Assembly (NCBI GenBank): GCA_002279285.1
Contig: NCBR01000030.1
Coordinates: 1 to 17,387 of the forward strand
Reading direction: 5' to 3'
Length of the DNA: 17,387 nucleotides
Origin: Acidobacteria bacterium 37-71-11
Lineage (GTDB): Bacteria; Acidobacteriota; Thermoanaerobaculia; Thermoanaerobaculales; Thermoanaerobaculaceae
Shown here: positions 13,822 through 17,387 of the stretch, in pieces
Position numbering within the stretch: position 1 is the first letter of the stretch
How the letters are laid out: every line of letters begins with the position of its first letter
The notes under the pieces: generated by a model
What the model was told of the DNA's origin: nothing
Seen by the model: only the letters and a program-made list of their open reading frames with translations
Databases searched by the model: none
Translations under genes and position numbers: made by a program

Positions 13822-13842
13822 CGCCGGCCGCCTCGCGGCCGG
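13803..13842. promoter_or_regulatory. Nested inverted repeats between divergent promoters (possible operator)
   Basis: Three related arms: GCGGCCGGCG (13803-13812), its perfect complement CGCCGGCCGC (13822-13831), and GCGGCCGG (13835-13842), which also pairs perfectly with CCGGCCGC (13824-13831) across a 3-base loop CTC. The middle arm can pair with either side. The repeats occupy the region between the mutase and aminotransferase promoters and overlap the mutase -35 to -10 spacer. In GC-rich DNA some of this may be chance, but two overlapping perfect repeats in a 96-base gap is notable. Confidence 0.4.
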
Positions 13843-13856
13843 GACGCTCTTCGGGC

Positions 13857-13862
13857 TACACT
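13857..13862 (+). promoter_or_regulatory. -10 box before the aminotransferase
   Basis: TACACT (part of GCTACACT) ends 6 bases before the ATG at 13869. No good -35 is visible and no Shine-Dalgarno lies between, so the message would be leaderless. Confidence 0.4.
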
Positions 13863-13868
13863 GCAGGC

Positions 13869-14753
13869 ATGGCGTTGAAGTCCAACGATCCGGGTTGGGC
13901 GTGGTTCGGCGGCCGGCTAGTCCCGTTCTCGGAAGCCCGCGTCCCCGTCGAGGACCGCGGCCTGCAGTTCGGCGAGAGCCTGTACGAGGTCGTCGCCGTC
14001 GTGGCGGGCGAGCCGTTCCGGCTGCCCGACCACGTCGAGCGCATGGCCGCCGGCGCGCGCGAGATCGGCCTCGAAGACGGCGTGCCGGACCTTCCCAGGT
14101 GGACGGCGGTCATCGCGCAGCTCTACCGCCGCGAGCCCCACCGCACCGCGATCCTGTACGCCCAGGTCACCGGCGGGTCGGCGCCCCGCCGCCACCTCCC
14201 CGCGGAGCGCCCGGAACCGTTCTTCTTCGCCTACCTGCGCCGCTTCACTTTCCCGGTCCCCGCCGAGGCGGCTCGCGGGATCGCGGCGATCACGGTACCG
14301 GAGACCCGCTGGCAGCGGCGGGACGTGAAGGCGACGATGCTGCTGCCGGCCGTTCTCGCCAAGAAGGACGCGGTCGGCCGCGGTGCGGACGAGGCGATCT
14401 TCGTCGGGCAGGACGGCTTCGTGAACGAGGGCGCATCGAGCACGGTGTTCACCGTGCACGGCCGCACCGTCAGCACGCCCCCGCCCACCCAGCGCGTCCT
14501 TCCCGGAGTGAGCTCGAAAGCGGTCGAAGCGATCTGTCGCGACCTCGGGGTCGCGCTCACCCCGCGTCCGCTCACGCTGAGCGACCTCCACCGCGCCGAC
14601 GAACTGTTCGTGGCGTCCACGATGCTTCTGCTCATGCCGGTCGTGCGCCTCGACGGCAACCCGGTGCTATCACTTCCAGCGCCAGTTCTGGGGGCAGCCG
14701 GGACCGTGACCGGCCGTGGCGCCGCGCCCTCCGGCGCAGCCGGCTCCCTTTAG
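13869..14753 (+). CDS. dat: Class IV aminotransferase, D-amino-acid aminotransferase-like
   Basis: This is a PLP-dependent fold-type IV enzyme of 294 residues. D-amino-acid aminotransferase makes D-glutamate and D-alanine for peptidoglycan from D-amino acids and 2-oxo acids. The hallmarks are SEARVPVEDRGLQFGESLYE (21-40), ITVPETRWQRRDVKATMLLP (141-160, PLP lysine Lys154), then LAKKDA, DEAIFVGQDGFVNEGASSTV (174-193, with the conserved Glu187), VLPGVSSKAV (210-219) and ADELFVASTMLLLMPVVRLDG (243-263). The RW-x-R-x-DVK and EGASS regions are closer to D-amino-acid than to branched-chain aminotransferases, but IlvE-like or lyase activities cannot be excluded. The C-terminal tail after residue 268 is low-complexity Gly/Ala. 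The ATG start at 13869 is supported by family N-terminal length. Its stop interlocks with the stop of the convergent reductase gene. Confidence 0.86.
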   Translation: MALKSNDPGWAWFGGRLVPFSEARVPVEDRGLQFGESLYEVVAVVAGEPFRLPDHVERMAAGAREIGLEDGVPDLPRWTAVIAQLYRREPHRTAILYAQVTGGSAPRRHLPAERPEPFFFAYLRRFTFPVPAEAARGIAAITVPETRWQRRDVKATMLLPAVLAKKDAVGRGADEAIFVGQDGFVNEGASSTVFTVHGRTVSTPPPTQRVLPGVSSKAVEAICRDLGVALTPRPLTLSDLHRADELFVASTMLLLMPVVRLDGNPVLSLPAPVLGAAGTVTGRGAAPSGAAGSL

Positions 14754-15475
14754 GACCCCACTCCGCCATCCACCCGCAGCGTCGTACCCGTGATGTAGGA
14801 GGCTGCGCCGGAGAGCAGGAACGCCACGGCCCCCGCCACCTCGGCGGGCCGGCCGAAACGGCCGAGTGGAATGCTCGCAACCGCGCGCGCCTTGCGCGTC
14901 TCGCCGAGCGCCTCGACGAGGTCGGTTTCGACCCACCCCGGCACCACGGCGTTGACGGTGATTCCGTACCGGCCGACCTCGCGCGCCAGCGCCTTGCCAA
15001 ACGCGTGCAGGCCGCCCTTCGCGGCGACGTAGTTGGCCTGACCCGCCTGGCCGATGACGCCGGCGAGCGAGCCGACGTTGACGATCCGGCCGGTGCCGGC
15101 GTGCAGCATCGGCCGTAGGAACGCTCGGGTGAGCCGGTACGCCGCGGTCAGGACCGTGTCGACGACGAGCTCCCAGCGCGCCTCGTCCATGAGAAGGAAG
15201 TGCCCGTCGCGCAGGACGGCGGCGTTGTTCACCAGCGCGTAGACGCCTTCGCCGGCGATCTCGTCCACGACCGCCTCTACCGCGCGTGCGTCCGTAACGT
15301 CGCAGCGGTGCGCTACGGCGATCCCGCCGCGGGCGGCGACGAGATCGGTGACGATGCGGGCGGCGTCGTCGCGGCAGCGGTAGAGAAAGTGGACGCGGTA
15401 GCCGTCGGCCGCGAGGCGCTCCACGACGGCGCGCCCGATCCCCCTGGAGCCTCCGCTGACAACCGCGTTCTGCAT
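14750..15475 (-). CDS. fabG: Short-chain dehydrogenase/reductase, FabG-like (3-oxoacyl-ACP reductase)
   Basis: This NADPH-dependent reductase has 241 residues, typical of FabG, which reduces 3-oxoacyl-ACP in fatty-acid elongation. The Rossmann motif is GGSRGIG (8-14), followed by CDV at 58-60, LVNNAAVLRDG (81-91), Ser136 in NVGSLAGV, YVAAK with Tyr149 and Lys153, VNAVVPGWVETDL (174-186), then PLGRFGRPAEVAGAVAFLLS and the end YITGTTLRVDGG. NNAA in place of NNAG is a common variant. SDRs are diverse, so the substrate could be another keto group, but the FabG-style ending favours 3-oxoacyl-ACP. The ATG start has no Shine-Dalgarno; a promoter ends 7 bases upstream. Its last 4 bases overlap the convergent aminotransferase gene. 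Confidence 0.88.
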   Translation of the reverse strand: MQNAVVSGGSRGIGRAVVERLAADGYRVHFLYRCRDDAARIVTDLVAARGGIAVAHRCDVTDARAVEAVVDEIAGEGVYALVNNAAVLRDGHFLLMDEARWELVVDTVLTAAYRLTRAFLRPMLHAGTGRIVNVGSLAGVIGQAGQANYVAAKGGLHAFGKALAREVGRYGITVNAVVPGWVETDLVEALGETRKARAVASIPLGRFGRPAEVAGAVAFLLSGAASYITGTTLRVDGGVGS

Positions 15476-15482
15476 CCGCGTC

Positions 15483-15512
15483 AGAGTAGACCGGATCGCA
15501 GCGCGGCCGCAA
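15483..15512 (-). promoter_or_regulatory. Promoter of the FabG-like gene
   Basis: On the minus strand: -35 TTGCGG (weak, 3 of 6) at 15512-15507, an 18-base spacer, and -10 TACTCT at 15488-15483, ending 7 bases before the ATG at 15475. The expected transcription start is at the ATG, again leaderless. Confidence 0.42.
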
Positions 15513-15557
15513 TGGCGCCTAACGGCTTGCGCAGGTCCGGTCCGCAGCGCCTGCCGC

Positions 15558-15573
15558 GGCGGCTGCAGCCGCC
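15558..15573 (-). terminator. Palindromic hairpin after the glycosyltransferase gene
   Basis: GGCGGCTGCAGCCGCC is a perfect 16-base palindrome (6-base stem, TGCA loop) 2 bases past the glycosyltransferase stop. There is no U-tract, so it may be a weak terminator or 3'-end stabiliser; a dimeric-protein site is the alternative. The rest of the 100-base gap to the FabG-like gene holds only that gene's promoter. Confidence 0.35.
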
Positions 15574-15575
15574 CC

Positions 15576-16328
15576 TCAAGCGAGTGCGCTCGTCATCGGC
15601 GCGACCACCGCCGGAGCGCTCACCAGCCGCTTCCATGCCTCGGGTCCCGGATCGAAACGGAGGTCGCCCTCGTCGACCTTGAACCGCGCGGCGGAAAGCA
15701 CGATGTGCACGGTGTCCGACAACGGCCGGTAGTGCGACACCGCGCCCTCGTAGATCACCCGCACCGGGACATGGGCAAAGCGCGCGCGCAGCTTGCCCGC
15801 CCGAACGATGATCTCGGTGTCCACGGAGTAGCGGTTGCCGACCAGACCCATGCGGCGCAGGTACGACGACGCCACAAGACGGTAACCGCACTGCGAGTCC
15901 TCCAGCGGGAAGCCGGTCATCAACTGCAGCGCGCGGGTGCCGATGAAGTTGGTCCAGAACCGCCTGGCCGGAATCGCCTCGCGGTTCCAGAGGCGGTCGC
16001 CGAGCACGAAGTCGGCTTCCGGCGCGGCGTCGAGGAAGTGCTGGGCGTCCTCCGGGTCGTGCTGCCCGTCCGCGTCGAGCATCAGGACGTGCGAGTACGG
16101 TTGGCCGAGCAGCACGGCCAACCCGGAACGCACCGCGGGACCCTTGCCGCGGTTCTCGGGGTGGACGACCAGGCTCGCGCCGGCCGCGCGGGCGGCCTCG
16201 CCGGTGCCGTCGGTCGAGCCGTCGTCCACGACCAGGACGTCGGGGACGAACCTGCCGATGCCGCGCACGACGCTCCCGACACGGTCGGCACAGTTATACG
16301 CGGGGATCAGGGCGACGATCGAGAGCAT
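15576..16328 (-). CDS. Family 2 glycosyltransferase (polyprenyl-phosphate sugar synthase-like)
   Basis: This is a GT-A fold enzyme of 250 residues, related to dolichyl/undecaprenyl-phosphate mannose or glucose synthases. Motifs: VALIPAYNCADRV (5-17), VLVVDDGSTDGT (31-42), HPENRGKGPAVRSGL (56-70), metal-binding LMLDADGQHDPED (83-95) and FPLEDSQCGYRL (140-151), then YSVDTEIIVRA. No C-terminal membrane segments are present, as in the soluble or peripheral members of this group, so it probably works at the inner face of the membrane. The nucleotide sugar and acceptor cannot be read from sequence. The ATG start has no Shine-Dalgarno; a TGCTAAACT extended -10 lies 12 bases upstream. It is downstream of the rRNA methyltransferase with a 27-base gap. 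Confidence 0.9.
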   Translation of the reverse strand: MLSIVALIPAYNCADRVGSVVRGIGRFVPDVLVVDDGSTDGTGEAARAAGASLVVHPENRGKGPAVRSGLAVLLGQPYSHVLMLDADGQHDPEDAQHFLDAAPEADFVLGDRLWNREAIPARRFWTNFIGTRALQLMTGFPLEDSQCGYRLVASSYLRRMGLVGNRYSVDTEIIVRAGKLRARFAHVPVRVIYEGAVSHYRPLSDTVHIVLSAARFKVDEGDLRFDPGPEAWKRLVSAPAVVAPMTSALA

Positions 16329-16340
16329 AACAGGCGTGTA

Positions 16341-16349
16341 AGTTTAGCA
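16341..16349 (-). promoter_or_regulatory. Extended -10 before the glycosyltransferase
   Basis: On the minus strand TGCTAAACT (extended -10; hexamer TAAACT at 16346-16341) lies in the 27-base gap after the methyltransferase stop. The predicted start leaves a leader of only about 6 bases, with no Shine-Dalgarno. No clear -35 was found. Confidence 0.4.
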
Positions 16350-16355
16350 TCAAAG

Positions 16356-17387
16356 TCAGTCGCCGCTTTGGTCCCCGGCCCGGACTCCGCGCGGGCCGTC
16401 CTCGTGCCGGTCCCGGCGGCCCTCGTACAGGTCGTAGCGCAGCAGCCGGCACTCGATCGGCCCGTTGAACAGCACGATGCGGCGCGACGGCCGCAGCCCG
16501 ACGGCCTTGGCGAGGTCGGGGTTGCCGACGAGCAGCCACGCCGTGGCGCCCGCCCCGCGGCGCTTGAAGGCATCGCCGAGCCCGCGGTAGAGCTCCGCCA
16601 GGTCGCCGGCGTCGCCGAGCCTCTCGCCGTACGGCGGGTTGCTGACGATCAGGGTCCCCGGCCCCGGCGGCGTCAGATCGAGCGCATCCCTCTCCACCAC
16701 CGCGACCGCATCCGCGACCCCGGCCTCGCGGGCGTTGCGCCGCGCAGCCGCCACCGCCCGCACGTCGCGGTCTCCGGCCACGATCGCGAACGGTGCCGGC
16801 CTGCGCGCGCCGGCAGCCCGTTCCCGCTCGGCGGCGAGCAGCGCCGGCGCGTGGAGAGGCCAGCGCTCACAGGCGAAGCGCCGGCGCAGGCCGGGTGCGC
16901 TGTTCGTGGCGATCAGGGCCGCCTCGATCGCGATCGTTCCGGTTCCGGCCATCGGGTCCAGGAACGGCTGCGTCCCGTCGTACCCGGCGAGCAGCAGGAC
17001 GCCGGCGGCCAAAGTCTCAGAAAGCGGAGCCGGCCCGCCACGCGGCCGGTAGCCGCGGTGTGAGAGGGGCTCCCCCGAGCTGTCGAGCGCGATGTCGGCC
17101 CGCTCCCCCGCCAGGTGCAGGTGGACGAGGAGATCGGGGTTGGCGCGCGCCACGTCGGGTCGCGTCCCCCAGCGGGCGCGCAGGCGGTCCACGATCGCGT
17201 CCTTGACCGTAAGGGCGGCGAACGCTCCGCTGGCGAACCCGCTCCCGCGCCCGGCCGACTCGACCGCGAACGTCCGGCCTTGCGCGAACGTCTCCTCCCA
17301 CGCCACCCCGGCCGCCAGCTCGTACAGCTGCTCGCGGCCTGCTGCCGGGCCCTCGGCGACGGTGCGCAACACCCTCATCGCCGTGCG
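16356..17387 (-). CDS. rlmL: RlmL-like 23S rRNA (guanine-N2)-methyltransferase, 5' end cut by window edge
   Basis: This SAM-dependent methyltransferase has part of an N-terminal THUMP region and an UPF0020-type catalytic domain; the RlmL family makes m2G2445 in 23S rRNA. Numbered from the Met at 17378: THUMP-side sequence includes ALTVKDAIVDRLRARWGTRP (55-74) and IALDSSGEPLSHRGYRPRGG (96-115). SAM motif I is FLDPMAGTGTIAIEAA (139-154), and the catalytic motif is IVSNPPYGERLGD (244-256). Codons beyond 17378 continue in the same style (LRTAMRVLRTV-like), so this Met is probably internal and the start is outside the window. The RlmK half of E. coli RlmKL is absent; the protein ends soon after the RlmL domain with a charged tail. 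YpsC/TrmN6-type enzymes are relatives, so the exact target base is inferred. Confidence 0.88.
   Translation of the reverse strand, partial: RTAMRVLRTVAEGPAAGREQLYELAAGVAWEETFAQGRTFAVESAGRGSGFASGAFAALTVKDAIVDRLRARWGTRPDVARANPDLLVHLHLAGERADIALDSSGEPLSHRGYRPRGGPAPLSETLAAGVLLLAGYDGTQPFLDPMAGTGTIAIEAALIATNSAPGLRRRFACERWPLHAPALLAAERERAAGARRPAPFAIVAGDRDVRAVAAARRNAREAGVADAVAVVERDALDLTPPGPGTLIVSNPPYGERLGDAGDLAELYRGLGDAFKRRGAGATAWLLVGNPDLAKAVGLRPSRRIVLFNGPIECRLLRYDLYEGRRDRHEDGPRGVRAGDQSGD

Noticed and set aside
12414..13868. Upstream extension of the aminotransferase frame
   Set aside because: It runs antisense through the sugar mutase gene; family length and the -10 box support the ATG at 13869.
14719..14737. 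Possible terminator hairpin GCGCCG/CGGCGC before the interlocked stops
   Set aside because: It has only a 6-base stem inside coding sequence with no U-tract; too likely by chance in this GC-rich DNA.
1..17387. Mobile element, phage, CRISPR or toxin-antitoxin system
   Set aside because: No transposase, integrase, repeat-spacer array or terminal inverted repeats were found, and base and codon use look uniform throughout.

Overview
This is a very GC-rich bacterial chromosomal window, densely packed with genes. Third codon positions are almost all G or C, which is why long spurious reading frames run antisense to the real genes. LPS-transport genes (lptB and an lptC/lptA fusion) imply an outer-membrane (diderm) bacterium. 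The mix of LPS transport, HD-GYP signalling, a RodZ-like protein, a DnaJ/TPR protein and degenerate HEAT-like repeat proteins would fit Acidobacteriota (Thermoanaerobaculia-like) or a deltaproteobacterial/myxobacterial lineage. That placement is inference; the window has no rRNA or other phylogenetic marker. I see no tRNA, rRNA, CRISPR array, insertion sequence, integrase or phage gene, and no gene-free stretch longer than about 100 bases.

Layout. (1) Positions 1-9442 are all minus strand, so read right to left: a HEAT-like repeat protein, a RodZ-like membrane protein, a second HEAT-like repeat protein, a DnaJ/TPR protein, a PP2C phosphatase, a secreted protein of unknown function, the monofunctional transglycosylase mtgA, accA, the lptC/lptA fusion and the start of lptB. 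Several internal promoters divide this run. (2) Positions about 9450-12445 are plus strand: a putative substrate-binding lipoprotein translationally coupled to a membrane HD-GYP c-di-GMP phosphodiesterase. (3) Positions 12405-13772 (minus) hold a phosphomannomutase/phosphoglucomutase and 13869-14753 (plus) a D-amino-acid-aminotransferase-like enzyme. They are divergent and share an intergenic region with nested inverted repeats. (4) Positions 14750-17387 (minus) hold a FabG-like reductase, a family 2 glycosyltransferase and an RlmL-like 23S rRNA methyltransferase cut by the window edge.

How the genes fit together. Most of the window serves the cell envelope: malonyl-CoA supply (accA), fatty-acid reduction (FabG-like), LPS transport (lpt), glycan polymerisation (mtgA), sugar-phosphate and lipid-linked sugar supply (ManB-like, GT2), possible D-amino-acid supply (Dat-like) and morphogenesis (RodZ-like). 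Signalling proteins (PP2C, HD-GYP) sit among them.

The most unusual signals are regulatory. At least six genes have a sigma70-like -10 box ending only 6-8 bases before the start codon and no Shine-Dalgarno sequence, the arrangement expected for leaderless mRNAs. Two internal promoters have a -35 box (TTGACC, TTGAAC) that contains the TGA stop codon of the upstream gene. Two other genes (lptB and the binding lipoprotein) have no canonical start codon where one is expected. Two repeat proteins on either side of the RodZ-like gene appear to be paralogues. I did not find an obvious new defence or mobile system.
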